DNA of 64,000 nt from Rhodococcus sp. OK302 (GTDB taxonomy: Bacteria > Actinomycetota > Actinomycetes > Mycobacteriales > Mycobacteriaceae): positions 5,951,582-6,015,581 of the forward strand of contig NZ_NPJZ01000001.1 of NCBI RefSeq assembly GCF_002245895.1, in the 5' to 3' direction. Under the pieces are notes generated by a model. That model was not told where the DNA came from and made no database searches. It saw only the letters and a list, made by a program, of their open reading frames with translations. The position numbers and the translations under genes were made by a program. Of this stretch, positions 29,013 through 38,507 are shown piece after piece (position 1 is the stretch's first letter; each line of letters opens with the position of its first letter).

Positions 29013-30089
29013 ATGACCTCACCTTCACTCTGGCAGCCGTTCACCCTCGGACGCGTCGAACTCCAGCACAGACTCGCCTTGGCCCCGATGACCCGCAACC
29101 GGGCACACCCGGACGGCACCCCGGGCCCGCTCGTAGCGACCTATTACGGCCAACGCGCCTCGCTCGGACTGGTCATCACCGAGGGCACACAGCCCTCCGA
29201 CGACGGCCAGGGTTACCCGAACACGCCTGGGATTTACACCCCGGCACATATCGAGGGCTGGTCGCACGTCGCCGACGCAGTCCACGCTGGAGGTGGGGCA
29301 CTGTTCATCCAGCTGATGCACGTCGGCCGGATGTCGCACCCCGACAACACAACCCACCACCGCCAGCCGGTAGCGCCGTCGGCGATCTCGGCCGATCAGG
29401 ACATGTTCACCGCGACCGGTCCGCAGAAGACTCCGGTGCCGCAGGAGCTGAGCATCTCGGACATCGAGACCACGATCGCCGATTTCCGCCACGCCGCCGC
29501 ATCCGCAATCGCGTCCGGCGCCGACGGCGTGGAGATCCACGGCGCGAACGGGTATCTGCTGCACCAATTCCTCTCCCCCAATTCAAACCACCGCGCTGAT
29601 CTGTACGGCGGATCGGTGGAAAACCGGTCCCGATTCGTGATCGAGGTTGCCGCCGCAGTAGCCGAGGAGATCGGAGCCGACCGGGTAGGAATCCGGCTGT
29701 CACCGTCGATGCCACTCGGCGGTATCGACGAGGGCGATACCGAGAGTGTCCGCGCCCAGTACACGCACCTGGTCGGAGAACTCGCGGCGCTGAACCTTGC
29801 TTACCTCCACCTCCACCACGTCGGTGACGACGAGCTGCTCCGCACTTTCCGCGACGTGTGGCCGACCGCAGTACTCGTAGTGCGGTACGGACGCACGCGT
29901 GAGCAGATCGCCGGCGACATCGATGCCGGCCTGGCGGATATCGCGCCGCTGGGACAGTTCGCACTGGCGAACCCCGATGTCGTCGAGCGCCTGCGCACCG
30001 ATGCCGCACTCAACGCTGTGGATCCGGCCACCCTGTACGGCGGCGGTGAATCGGGGTACACCGACTACCCGACCCTCGCACGCGTCTGA
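29013..30089 (+). CDS. Old yellow enzyme-family ene-reductase
   Basis: 358 residues, FMN-binding TIM barrel. Motifs: ALAPMTRNRAHPDGTPG at the start, EIHGANGYLLHQFLSPNSN near 178-196 with the active His/Asn pair, and the C-terminal VRYGRTREQIAGDI loop for the FMN phosphate. It reduces activated alkenes, nitro compounds or nitrate esters with NAD(P)H. First gene of a TetR-controlled operon with an SDR, quinone oxidoreductase and hydrolase. Confidence 0.93.
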   Translation: MTSPSLWQPFTLGRVELQHRLALAPMTRNRAHPDGTPGPLVATYYGQRASLGLVITEGTQPSDDGQGYPNTPGIYTPAHIEGWSHVADAVHAGGGALFIQLMHVGRMSHPDNTTHHRQPVAPSAISADQDMFTATGPQKTPVPQELSISDIETTIADFRHAAASAIASGADGVEIHGANGYLLHQFLSPNSNHRADLYGGSVENRSRFVIEVAAAVAEEIGADRVGIRLSPSMPLGGIDEGDTESVRAQYTHLVGELAALNLAYLHLHHVGDDELLRTFRDVWPTAVLVVRYGRTREQIAGDIDAGLADIAPLGQFALANPDVVERLRTDAALNAVDPATLYGGGESGYTDYPTLARV

Positions 30090-30119
30090 CCACCCGCCAC
30101 GCAACCCAAGGAGCCTGAC

Positions 30120-30833
30120 ATGCCCTCACTCAACGGATCCGTCGTTCTCGTCACCGGAGCGAACGGCGGCATCGGAACCCACTTCGTCCACCAAGCCCTC
30201 GCTCGCGGTGCCACCAAGGTGTATGCGACCGCCCGCACCCCTCGCACGTGGGACGACAAGCGGATCGTCCCTCTGACCCTCGACGTAACCGATCCCACGT
30301 CTATCCGAGAGGCGGTCGCCGCCGCACCGGACGTGACGGTGCTCATCAACAACGCGGGCACTTCCACCTCCAGTGCCGGGATCCTCACCCATACCGACGA
30401 GGAAATCCGCGCCAACGTCGAAACCAACTTCCTCGGCCCCCTCTTTCTCGCCCGAGCCTTCGCACCCATCCTGAGCAGCAAAGACGAGTCGGCCATCATC
30501 GACATCCACTCGCTACTGAGCTGGTACGCCGTCGCGGGTATCTACAGCGCCACCAAGGCAGCCTTATGGTCGGCAACCAATTCCCTGCGCCTCGAACTCG
30601 CTCCCCAGGGCGTCCACGTCGTGGGCGTGCACGTCGGCTGGGTCGACACCCCCATGGCCGCGCACTCCACCGACCCCAAAACTGATCCCGCGGACCTCGT
30701 ACGCATCGTGTTCGACGCCGTCGAGGCCGGCGAGTACGAAGTGCTCGCCGACGAAGCCACCGTCCAGGTCAAAGCGGGACTCAGTGCACCCGTCGAAGCG
30801 CTCTACCCCCAACTCAAGGCCACCGACGCCTGA
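30120..30833 (+). CDS. Short-chain dehydrogenase/reductase
   Basis: 237 residues. VLVTGANGGIGTHFVHQAL at residues 9-27 is the Rossmann TGxxxGxG motif; NNAG appears at LINNAGTSTS; the catalytic Ser-Tyr-Lys set is HSLLSWYAVAGIYSATKAAL. Second gene of the operon, 30 bases after the ene-reductase. Probably uses NADPH; substrate unknown. Confidence 0.93.
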   Translation: MPSLNGSVVLVTGANGGIGTHFVHQALARGATKVYATARTPRTWDDKRIVPLTLDVTDPTSIREAVAAAPDVTVLINNAGTSTSSAGILTHTDEEIRANVETNFLGPLFLARAFAPILSSKDESAIIDIHSLLSWYAVAGIYSATKAALWSATNSLRLELAPQGVHVVGVHVGWVDTPMAAHSTDPKTDPADLVRIVFDAVEAGEYEVLADEATVQVKAGLSAPVEALYPQLKATDA

Positions 30834-30919
30834 CAAGCCATCGCGGAGGCGTCACGGAACACAAATAGCCGCGACGCCTCCGCTAGCTACCCGTCCTCGT
30901 ATCAGAAGGAATCAAAGTC

Positions 30920-31954
30920 ATGAGAGCGTTCGTCGTCACCAAATACACAGGGCCACTCCAAGAAACCGACGTCCCCGAGCCGGCTGTCGGAGACCACGAC
31001 GTACTCGTTCGGGTTGACGCGGCGGGACTCAATCAACTCGACGAGAAGATTCGCGTCGGCGAATTCAAACAGATACTCCCGTATCAACTTCCCTTGATCC
31101 TCGGCAACGATCTCGCCGGCGTTGTCATCGAGGTCGGGCCGAAGGTTCAGTCGTTCAAACCCGGCGACGAAGTATTTGCCCGACCTGACAAAGACCGCAT
31201 CGGCACATTCGCGGAGCGCATCGCCGTCGCAGAGTCGGACCTGGCGCTCAGGCCGGCATCGATCAGTCTCGTAGAAGCGGCATCCATGCCATTGGTGGCG
31301 CTGACGGCGTGGCAGGCACTTGTCGAGCGCGGCAACGTGCAGCCCGGGCAGAAGGTCCTCATCCATGCCGGCGCCGGTGGTGTCGGATCCGTTGCGATAC
31401 AGATCGCGAAACACCTCGGAGCAACCGTGGCAACCACCGCAAGCGCCGCCAACGCCGACTTCGTTCGTGAACTCGGCGCTGACGTCGTCATCGACTACCG
31501 CAACGAGGACTTCGCCGAACTCCTACACGGCTACGACCTGGTGCTCGACAGCCTCGGCGGGAAGAACCTCGAAAAATCCCTGCGCGTGTTGCGGCGCGGT
31601 GGCAAGGCGATCGGGATCTCCGGTCCCCCGGATCCGGCTTTCGCCCGCGAGAACGGCCTCAATCCGCTACTGCGACTGGCGATCACCGGCCTCAGCTTTG
31701 GCGTCCGCCGCCGGGCCCGCAAGCTGGGGGTGAGCTACGAGTTCCTCTTCATGCGTGCCGACGGCGATCAACTCCGCAAGATCGCACAACTCGTCGACGA
31801 CGGTGTGCTCCGTCCCGTCGTCGGAAAGGTCTTCCCGTTCGACCAAACCCCGCAGGCGCTCCAGGCGCTGAGCAAGGGCGGCATCCGAGGCAAAGCTGTC
31901 ATCAGTAACACCCGACACTCCGAATCCGCAACCGACACAAGGACATCACCATGA
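30920..31954 (+). CDS. NADP-dependent quinone oxidoreductase, zinc-free MDR type
   Basis: 344 residues, MDR superfamily. AGLNQLDEKIRVGEF, LILGNDLAGVVIEVGPKVQSF, and the cofactor loop LIHAGAGGVGSVAIQIAKHLG (AxxGGVG, about 150-170). No zinc-binding cysteines, as in QOR/NADPH:quinone reductases. Third gene of the operon. Its last 4 bases overlap the hydrolase ATG. Confidence 0.9.
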   Translation: MRAFVVTKYTGPLQETDVPEPAVGDHDVLVRVDAAGLNQLDEKIRVGEFKQILPYQLPLILGNDLAGVVIEVGPKVQSFKPGDEVFARPDKDRIGTFAERIAVAESDLALRPASISLVEAASMPLVALTAWQALVERGNVQPGQKVLIHAGAGGVGSVAIQIAKHLGATVATTASAANADFVRELGADVVIDYRNEDFAELLHGYDLVLDSLGGKNLEKSLRVLRRGGKAIGISGPPDPAFARENGLNPLLRLAITGLSFGVRRRARKLGVSYEFLFMRADGDQLRKIAQLVDDGVLRPVVGKVFPFDQTPQALQALSKGGIRGKAVISNTRHSESATDTRTSP

Positions 31955-32808
31955 GTACCGACAGCGACTCCGTCGTCACGTCTTATGCGAAAGCTCCGAC
32001 CCGCACCGTCACCGCCGGCGGCGTCACCTACGCGTACCGCGAAGTGGGCCCGAAGGGCGGTATCCCTGTCGTCTTCTTCGTCCATCTCGCCGCGAACCTG
32101 GACAACTGGGATCCTCGCATCGTTGATCCCATCGCCCAGGACCACCACGTCATCACCTTCGACAACCGTGGCGTCGGGGCCTCCACCGGAACAGTTCCCG
32201 ACACCATCGAAGCAATGGCTGCCGACGCCGTCACCTTCATCAAAGCTCTGGGCTTCGACAAGATCGACATCTTCTCATTTTCTCTCGGCGGAATGGTTGC
32301 CCAAGAACTTACGGTCCAACACCCCGAACTTGTCCGCAGGCTCGTCCTCACCGGCACCGGCCCCGCAGGAGGAAAGAACATCGACAAGGTCGCCGGCACA
32401 ACCTATTACGACATACTGCGGGCTACCCTGACCCGGTCCGACCCGAAGGAATTCCTGTTCTTCAACCGCAACACCACCGGAAAACGTGCCGCTGCCGCAT
32501 TCGTCAAACGACTCGAGGAGCGCACCGAAGACCGAGATACACCCGTCTCGGTCAAGGCCTTCCTGACCCAACTCAAAGCGATCAAACGATGGGGCCGCTC
32601 CACACCGGCAGACCTCTCGAGAATCACCGCACCCACCCTGATCGCCAACGGCGACCACGACCGCATGGTGCCATCGAACCTCTCCGACGACCTACACCGC
32701 CGAATCCCCGGTAGCAAGCTGATCATCTACCCCGATTCCGGGCACGGCGGCATATTTCAATACCACGACACGTTCGCCCCGGCTGCCGTCGAGTTCCTCT
32801 CACACTGA
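31951..32808 (+). CDS. Alpha/beta hydrolase
   Basis: 285 residues. FFVHLAANLDNWDPRIVDP resembles the oxyanion-hole segment; ITFDNRGVGAS is the usual strand-4 motif; DIFSFSLGGMVAQEL holds the nucleophile elbow S-F-S-L-G, in which Ser replaces the normal first Gly of G-x-S-x-G; Asp and His lie in DHDRMVPS and DSGHGGIFQY. It overlaps the quinone oxidoreductase (ATGA) and is the last gene of the operon. The class includes haloperoxidase-like and ester hydrolases. Confidence 0.9.
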   Translation: MSTDSDSVVTSYAKAPTRTVTAGGVTYAYREVGPKGGIPVVFFVHLAANLDNWDPRIVDPIAQDHHVITFDNRGVGASTGTVPDTIEAMAADAVTFIKALGFDKIDIFSFSLGGMVAQELTVQHPELVRRLVLTGTGPAGGKNIDKVAGTTYYDILRATLTRSDPKEFLFFNRNTTGKRAAAAFVKRLEERTEDRDTPVSVKAFLTQLKAIKRWGRSTPADLSRITAPTLIANGDHDRMVPSNLSDDLHRRIPGSKLIIYPDSGHGGIFQYHDTFAPAAVEFLSH

Positions 32809-33181
32809 ATGCGCGAAAGTACCTCCAGGCCAAGATAACCGAAAGGAACCGCCGGTGACGATTGACCAGATCCTTGCTCAATGGAGCGAGGACGAGAAGG
32901 CAGTTCGCGCGCAATTGAGCTCACCCGACGCCGACCCGAAGTAATGTGCTGCGACAACCCCTCCATCTCCGCCTCCGCCGCATGCCTTCTCCCACAATCT
33001 CTCGGTGACTGAACTGCCAAGGGCTCGCGAAATCGATCATTCTGTTCAGAGAAATCGACACCGGCACAACCGGATTCTCGATGCACCCGATGCGATCAAA
33101 GCAGGCACCAACTGGACGAGCGACATATATGGTCTTCTAGGCGTCGTTCGGCGTCGAACAGCACTAGCGAAGAGGATCGAC
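32809..33181. other. Gap between redox operon and small secreted protein gene
   Basis: 373 bases. I saw short frames, but each ends within about 45 codons and none fits a protein pattern. No terminator with a T-run was found. Confidence 0.35.
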
Positions 33182-33436
33182 TTGAAGCGTTCAATCATCG
33201 TTGCGCTGGCCAGCGCAACCATCGCTCTCGGCACCGTCGCTTCGGCATCGGCCGCGCCCTCTAACCTCGCAGCTCCGACCGCTGGCGGCAGCTCCGGCAG
33301 CGTCGACTTCTTCTACGGGCCCCCTGGCGGCGGCAACTCCGGATCGACCGATCTCGCCAACAGTTCGATCCAGGGCCCGATCAGAGTGCTGTGCTTCTTC
33401 GTCGCAGTCTGTGGTGAGCTTCCCGACTGGCCGTAG
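33182..33436 (+). CDS. Small secreted protein
   Basis: 84 residues from TTG 33182, with AGAGGATC about 5-9 bases upstream. A classical signal peptide: LKRSIIVALASATIALGTVA ending SASA|AP. The mature part is Gly/Ser rich (TAGGSSGSVDFFYGPPGGGN) with a C-terminal VLCFFVAVCGELPDWP containing two cysteines. No family recognised. The longer frame from 33005 lacks a ribosome binding site. Confidence 0.6.
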   Translation: MKRSIIVALASATIALGTVASASAAPSNLAAPTAGGSSGSVDFFYGPPGGGNSGSTDLANSSIQGPIRVLCFFVAVCGELPDWP

Positions 33437-34102
33437 GACTGACGGCGCAGTTGCCGTGCCGGAAGCCGACCCTTCGCCTCGACCAATTCGCATGCACCCC
33501 AAGGTGACCCACCATTTGCGAACACCCCCTCCATCCACCGTCCGAACATGGGGCAGATTCCGGCCGACCGCCAAGGTGGATCGTCGACATCCCTCGATGC
33601 GGCGATCCGCACTGCGCGTGTGACCAGTCCACTAAGACCTGCCCGCGGTTCCACCGCCGAAAATTCGCTCAGCATATTCTTGGCTGGCTACGATCGAACA
33701 CTCAGGTGTCAGATGGGATTCGAGTTCCTCCGGCTACACAGTAAGCGCTCCGTCGAAAGTTCTTTGTTCGCTTCGGGTGATGTGCTGCAGGACCATTTCT
33801 CAGGCGCCTGGCGAGCCTTCATTGGAATCCTGCGTGAGGAGTTGCTCGGACAGCATTCCAATGCCTGCCGGGCGTAGCCGCGCCACATCGAGGCGAGCAG
33901 GGCCATGACGACGTCACCACCACCCTCGCCGCCCGCCGGCAACACCCGAAACGCCCCGCCTACCCTAAGTTAAAGCCTGCCAACGCTCGAGACTTGTACG
34001 ATCGCCAGACACCGCCGTCGCGGTAGCACCCACAACGCTCGTTGCCGGATTACCTTCGGCAGCAACCCGACCGCTCAAGCTGACCAGAGGAGTCCGAGGG
34101 CC
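33437..34102. other. Gene-free gap before the GC-rich catabolic island
   Basis: 670 bases. Possible frames (33548-33877 on plus, 33709-33945 on minus) have poor composition and no motif. The gap marks the left edge of the GC-rich block that starts with the TetR gene at 34103. Confidence 0.4.
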
Positions 34103-34738
34103 ATGGCCCGACCGTCAAAGCCGTTGATCAGCCGCGCCGCCGCCGTTGCCGCGGCAATTGAGATCATCGACAACGAGGGCCTGGAGGCATTCAGCCTGCC
34201 GCGGCTCGCGCGGGCGCTCGGCGTCAAGGCCCCGTCGCTCTACCACCACTTCGCCGACAAGTCGGAGATCCTGTCCGAGGTCGCGAAAGCAATCGTCTAT
34301 GAGACCCGTATCCCCCGCGACCGGCCCTCGGACCAATGGCAGGACTGGCTCATCGCCTACAACTTGAACTTTCGAGACGTGATTCTGCGCCACCGGAACG
34401 CGGCCCCAGTGCTGTTGCAGTTCCTACCCCGCGACATGGTTACCGATGTCTGGGAGCAGGCTGCCGTCTATCTGGAAGAGTCCGGGGTCCCGATCCAGCT
34501 GCACGTCCCAATCCTCGACGGCACGGAAAAGCTGACGATGGGTATCACGCTCACCGAGGCGATGCGGCCGGAGTCCAAGCGCGCAGTGGTCTTCGCCAAC
34601 GTCAAGGCCACCGCGCACCCGGTCCTCAGCGCGGCAGAGGCAGCGCATACGGCCACACCACGGCAGCGCCACGAGCAGATGCTGCGCAGTTTTCTCTACG
34701 GCGTGACGCACGAGGACCGGGACGAGATAGCTCACTGA
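34103..34738 (+). CDS. TetR-family regulator of the catabolic island
   Basis: 211 residues. HTH: RAAAVAAAIEIIDNEGLEAF, SLPRLARALGVKAPSLYHHF, ADKSEILSEVAKAI. A TetR_C-like domain follows. GC-rich codons as in the whole island. Its stop codon abuts that of the MFS gene (34739), convergently. Probably regulates the divergent MFS/ligase region at 36071-36505. Confidence 0.88.
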   Translation: MARPSKPLISRAAAVAAAIEIIDNEGLEAFSLPRLARALGVKAPSLYHHFADKSEILSEVAKAIVYETRIPRDRPSDQWQDWLIAYNLNFRDVILRHRNAAPVLLQFLPRDMVTDVWEQAAVYLEESGVPIQLHVPILDGTEKLTMGITLTEAMRPESKRAVVFANVKATAHPVLSAAEAAHTATPRQRHEQMLRSFLYGVTHEDRDEIAH

Positions 34739-36070
34739 CTAGACGGCCGCGAGCTCCTTGGTCGCGGCGCCGGTCGTCCGACTGTTGCGGATCTGTGCGT
34801 AGGCGATCCCGAGCGCTGCGAGCAGGGCCGGGAGGACAAACGTGAGGAAGATCGAACTGGTCGGCCAGCCGAGGTCCACCATCGCGCCCACGATCATCGG
34901 GGTCGCAATGCTGCCGACCCGGCCGAGACCTGCAGCGATGCCCATGGCCGAGACTCGGGCCTCCGGACGGAACAGGATGGGCACCATGACGTACAGGCCG
35001 GTGAAGGTCGCCATCAGGCAGACACCGAGCAGTGCGGTGGAGACCAGAACCGGGTTGAGCTGGGTCGAGATGATCGACATGAAGCCGAACAGCACCGCAC
35101 CTCCGAGTGCGAATCCACAGGTCACCCACATTGCGGAGAATCGAATTGCGAGCGCAGCGAAAATCAGCGTTCCGATCACGCCGCCGAGGGAGAACAGCAG
35201 CCCGCCGCTGATCCCCTCGTTCTGGGACATGCCCGCGAGCGTCAGGAGCTTGGGCGTCCACGAGTTCCCGAAGAAGTAGACAGAGTTGACCAGGAAGAAC
35301 ACCAGGCACGTGATGACGAGCGCCCAGGACTTCAGCGCCGCGTTGCCGGAACCGGCGGCGACCTTGGGAACGACGCCCGCGGCCTCGACGACAGTGGAGG
35401 GCTTCAAGTTCATCTTCCGGACCAGCTCGTCGAGCTTCTTACGCGCGGCGGCGGTTCCCCGGGACTCGAGGTAATCCGGCGATTCGGGGATGGCCAAGTA
35501 GGCAACGAGCGCGATGACACCGGTCATAACCGCACCGAGCCAGAACGCGGACCGCCAGCTGAAGTGGTTCATCAACACGGCCGCGACGGCCCCACCCAGT
35601 AGGCCGCCGAGCGGGATGCCGATGGCGAACAGCGCAATTAGTGTCGGGCGCTTGCGTGCCGGCGCGTACTCGCCCACGATCACCGGCAAGCTGGGGATGA
35701 TGCCGCCCATGCCGAGCCCTGTGAGCAGACGGAGCAGCGCGAGCTGGGTGACGTCCCCGGCTACCGCCGAAAGTGCCATGCCGAGGGTAATGATGAGCAG
35801 CGAGGCCACCAACAGCGGCCGGCGACCGTAGCGGTCGCCCACCGGGCCTAGCGCGATGGAGCCCACCGCCATGCCCACCAGCCCGGCGCTGAACAGCAGC
35901 CCGGATTCGGTGCCGGTGATACCCCAGTCATCGGTGATCGGCAGCACCGCGAGCGAGATGGAAATGATGTCGTAACCCTCAGCCATCGCGGCAAGTCCGC
36001 AGAGGAGGATCACCCGGATCTGGAGTTTGCTGATCGACGAGGAGTCGATCAGTTCGCGTGCTGTGAGCAT
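34739..36070 (-). CDS. MFS transporter, aromatic acid:H+ symporter (AAHS)-like
   Basis: 443 residues, 12 hydrophobic segments. GPVGDRYGRRPLLVAS is the loop 2-3 MFS motif and LRLLTGLGMGGIIPSLPVIV fits AAHS. SPDYLESRGTAAARKKLDEL in the central loop is typical of transporters of benzoate-like acids. Divergent from the acyl-CoA ligase gene, so the imported acid is probably the ligase's substrate. Confidence 0.88.
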   Translation of the reverse strand: MLTARELIDSSSISKLQIRVILLCGLAAMAEGYDIISISLAVLPITDDWGITGTESGLLFSAGLVGMAVGSIALGPVGDRYGRRPLLVASLLIITLGMALSAVAGDVTQLALLRLLTGLGMGGIIPSLPVIVGEYAPARKRPTLIALFAIGIPLGGLLGGAVAAVLMNHFSWRSAFWLGAVMTGVIALVAYLAIPESPDYLESRGTAAARKKLDELVRKMNLKPSTVVEAAGVVPKVAAGSGNAALKSWALVITCLVFFLVNSVYFFGNSWTPKLLTLAGMSQNEGISGGLLFSLGGVIGTLIFAALAIRFSAMWVTCGFALGGAVLFGFMSIISTQLNPVLVSTALLGVCLMATFTGLYVMVPILFRPEARVSAMGIAAGLGRVGSIATPMIVGAMVDLGWPTSSIFLTFVLPALLAALGIAYAQIRNSRTTGAATKELAAV

Positions 36071-36505
36071 CGAATTCCTTACGTGAGACTGGGATCGTGA
36101 GACTGAGATCAGTGAGACTGGGATCGGGGGCCAGGCCTAGTGCGCGAACGCGTCCGGGCTACCTCATTGGAACGTGATGAGGGCTGCGGCGGCACGGCCT
36201 GTTCGGCCTGCACACCGGGGCGACACAGCAGCAGAAACACGTCCGCTTGTGCCTTGAATCACATCGGAAACCTAACCCATGTCGGTTAATTGGTCAATCG
36301 ATAAATTGACTGGAGCTGCCACTTTGGGTTCACTTGTGATGTCTCGCACATGATGATTTAATCTAACGTCGTACGGTTTAACGTGAATAGTGGCGGTCGG
36401 CGATGCCCGACGAAACTACAGCGCCGCCGGGCGTCAATTGCCTCCCCGGACCGTAAAAACCACGTCCTGGATTTGCCACAGTGGACACGATGGAAGGACG
36501 ACCCC
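36071..36505. promoter_or_regulatory. Divergent promoter region of MFS and acyl-CoA ligase genes
   Basis: 435 bases between the MFS ATG (minus) and the ligase start (plus). It contains GTCAAT-cgataa-ATTGAC at 36293-36310, a perfect 6-bp inverted repeat suited to a TetR dimer, and CGTACG near 36369-36374 within a longer imperfect palindrome. A tandem repeat lies at 36083-36125. Composition here is AT-richer than in the flanking genes. Confidence 0.5.
36083..36125. repeat. Three 14-bp tandem repeats
   Basis: GTGAGACTGGGATC, GTGAGACTGAGATC and (after AG) GTGAGACTGGGATC follow one another upstream of the MFS gene, in its 5' untranslated region. Such a repeat may be a slippage product or a regulator-binding cluster. 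Confidence 0.7.
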
Positions 36506-38074
36506 TTGGCTTTGTCTGATTTCTTCGATCAGGGTTGGAACATCAATCCGAAGGCCGTCGCCTATCGCCACGGCGATACCACCTGGACCTTCGACGAGGC
36601 GGGCGAACTGTCCTGCCGAGTCACCAATGCACTGCTCCGCGACGGCATCCAGCTCGAGACGAAGATCGCGGTGCTCTCGCCGAACGACCCGGCAGCGTGG
36701 CTGTGCGTCATCGGCGCCTGGCGCGCCGGTGGGGCCTGGGTGCCCTTGAACCCCAACAGCCCGGTCAGCGACAGCATCGGCTTTGTCCAGCGGTTCGACT
36801 GTGAAGTGCTGTTCTACCACCCGTCCAAGGCCGCGTCCGTCGACGAGATCCACGCGGCAGTGGGCGACGCCGTCAGGTATGTCTGCCTGGACGGCGACAG
36901 CGACGGACACCGCCCGTACGCCACCCCGCTGCAGGAATGGCTGGGCGACGTACCAGCCACCCGCCCCCGCGTGGACATCCCGCAGGACTCCCTCGCGATC
37001 ATCTCGCCCACCGGCGGCACCACGGGCCTGCCCAAGGGTGTCATGAACACCCACCGCAGCTTCGGCATGTGCATCACCCAGCTGATGATGGCCATGCCGT
37101 ACCGGGCCGACGAGCCCGTGGTGAACCTGGCCGCGGCCCCCATGACCCACTCTGCGGGCATCCTCACCCTGCCGGCCAGTGCCCGCGGCGGCAGCGTCGT
37201 CGTGCTGGCCCGCCCCGACCCGACCTCCCTGCTCGATGCCATCGACCGGCACCACGTCACCGACGTGTTCCTGCCGCCCACAGTGATCTACCGCCTCATC
37301 GAGACCCCCGATCTCGGCAACTACGACTTGAGTTCGCTGCGGTACTTCCTCTACGGCTCGGCGCCCATGTCCGTGGAGAAGCTGCGCCAGGCCATCGGCC
37401 TGTTCGGCCCCGTCATGATCGAGTGCTTCGGCCAGACCGAGGCCCCCGGCTCCATCGCGTTCCTGCGCCCCGAGGAGCACTTCGTCAACGGTGAGATCGC
37501 CGACGACAAGCGCCTGCTCAGCTGCGGACGCCCGTTCCCGCTGGTCAAAATCGAGATCCGCGACGACGAGCACAACCCGGTGCCCACGGGCACGCACGGC
37601 GAGATCTGTGTGCGCGGCGACCTCGTGATGAGGGGCTACTACAAAAACCCCGAGGCCACGGCCGAGGCCGTGCGCGACGGCTGGCTGTACACCGGCGACA
37701 TCGGTTTCCTCGACGACCGCGGCTTCCTGACTCTGACCGACCGCAAGAAGGACATGATCATCTCGGGGGGCTTCAACGTCTTCCCCGCCGAGGTCGAGCA
37801 GATCATCTGGACCCACCCCGCTGTCCAGGACTGCGCCGTCATCGGCGTGCCCGACGCCACGTGGGGCGAAGCGGTCACCGCCGTCGTCGAGCTCAAGCCC
37901 GACGCGGACATCGACATCGCCGAGTTGCTCGAGCTCTGCCGGGAAAAGCTCGGCTCGGTGCGCACCCCGAAGCGGGTCGACATCATCGAGCGCCTCCCCC
38001 GCAGCGTCAACGGCAAAGTACTGAAGAAGGACCTCCGCGAGCTGTACTGGACGAACGAAGACCGGCGCGTCTAG
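36506..38074 (+). CDS. Acyl-CoA ligase (AMP-binding, ANL superfamily)
   Basis: 522 residues from TTG 36506, chosen for AAGGA 7 bases upstream and because the product then begins MALSDFFDQGWNINPKAVAY like its family; the frame is open from 36383 but lacks a signal there. Core motifs: IISPTGGTTGLPKGVMNTHR (P-loop, about residues 165-185), VMIECFGQTEAPGSIAF, YYKNPEATAEAVRDGWLYTG, GDIGFLDDRGFLTLTDRKKD and the C-terminal NGKVLKKDLRE lysine. It activates a carboxylic acid to its CoA thioester. Downstream genes suggest degradation of the resulting thioester. Confidence 0.92.
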   Translation: MALSDFFDQGWNINPKAVAYRHGDTTWTFDEAGELSCRVTNALLRDGIQLETKIAVLSPNDPAAWLCVIGAWRAGGAWVPLNPNSPVSDSIGFVQRFDCEVLFYHPSKAASVDEIHAAVGDAVRYVCLDGDSDGHRPYATPLQEWLGDVPATRPRVDIPQDSLAIISPTGGTTGLPKGVMNTHRSFGMCITQLMMAMPYRADEPVVNLAAAPMTHSAGILTLPASARGGSVVVLARPDPTSLLDAIDRHHVTDVFLPPTVIYRLIETPDLGNYDLSSLRYFLYGSAPMSVEKLRQAIGLFGPVMIECFGQTEAPGSIAFLRPEEHFVNGEIADDKRLLSCGRPFPLVKIEIRDDEHNPVPTGTHGEICVRGDLVMRGYYKNPEATAEAVRDGWLYTGDIGFLDDRGFLTLTDRKKDMIISGGFNVFPAEVEQIIWTHPAVQDCAVIGVPDATWGEAVTAVVELKPDADIDIAELLELCREKLGSVRTPKRVDIIERLPRSVNGKVLKKDLRELYWTNEDRRV

Positions 38075-38111
38075 CCCCGAATCGACTGCCCTTCAACCGA
38101 ACTAACAAGAG

Positions 38112-38507
38112 ATGAACCCCGTGAGCCATCCCTCCTTTGACAACGCCGCGCTGCGCGTAGACGACGACGCCGTCACCCTCCGCGGCGCCCGCTGCTCCCG
38201 CTGCGACACCGTGAGCTTCCCCTCCCGCGAGCGTTGCGCGAGCTGCTACGCCCCTGCCAACCTCATCGACCTTGCCGGAACCGGGACCGTCGTGTCCCAC
38301 TCCACCGCGATGTTCCCCATCGCCGGCGCGCAGCCGCCCGTCACCATTGCGCAAGTCAGCCTTGAGAACAGCGGCGTCGAACTGCTCGGCGTCAGCGACG
38401 GTCCGGTGCACATCGGCGACCGGGTCGCCGTAATCCCCCGCGTCGTGGGCGCCGACGACAACCTATTCACCACCTACGGCTTCGGCAAGGAGTCCTCCGA
38501 TGCGTGA
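38112..38507 (+). CDS. DUF35 zinc-ribbon/OB-fold protein
   Basis: 131 residues; a GTG at 38121 is an alternative start. Cysteines at about 28, 31, 42 and 45 (CSRCDTVSFPSRERCASC) form the zinc ribbon; the OB-fold follows (VVSHSTAMFPIAGAQPPVTI, IGDRVAVIPRVV). DUF35 proteins act as partners of thiolase-fold enzymes, for example ChsH2 with Ltp2 in steroid side-chain degradation. Here it overlaps the thiolase-like gene by 8 bases, so a complex is likely. Confidence 0.92.
   Translation: MNPVSHPSFDNAALRVDDDAVTLRGARCSRCDTVSFPSRERCASCYAPANLIDLAGTGTVVSHSTAMFPIAGAQPPVTIAQVSLENSGVELLGVSDGPVHIGDRVAVIPRVVGADDNLFTTYGFGKESSDA

Noticed and set aside
32809..32950. Possible mini-gene after the hydrolase
   Set aside because: On rereading, frames break after 20-43 codons and none keeps a protein-like pattern.
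33548..33945. Two overlapping frames as a transposase remnant
   Set aside because: Neither shows a DDE motif or recognisable transposase segment.
36434..37816. 460-codon minus-strand frame over the ligase gene
   Set aside because: Antisense shadow typical of GC-rich genes; no start signal or family pattern.
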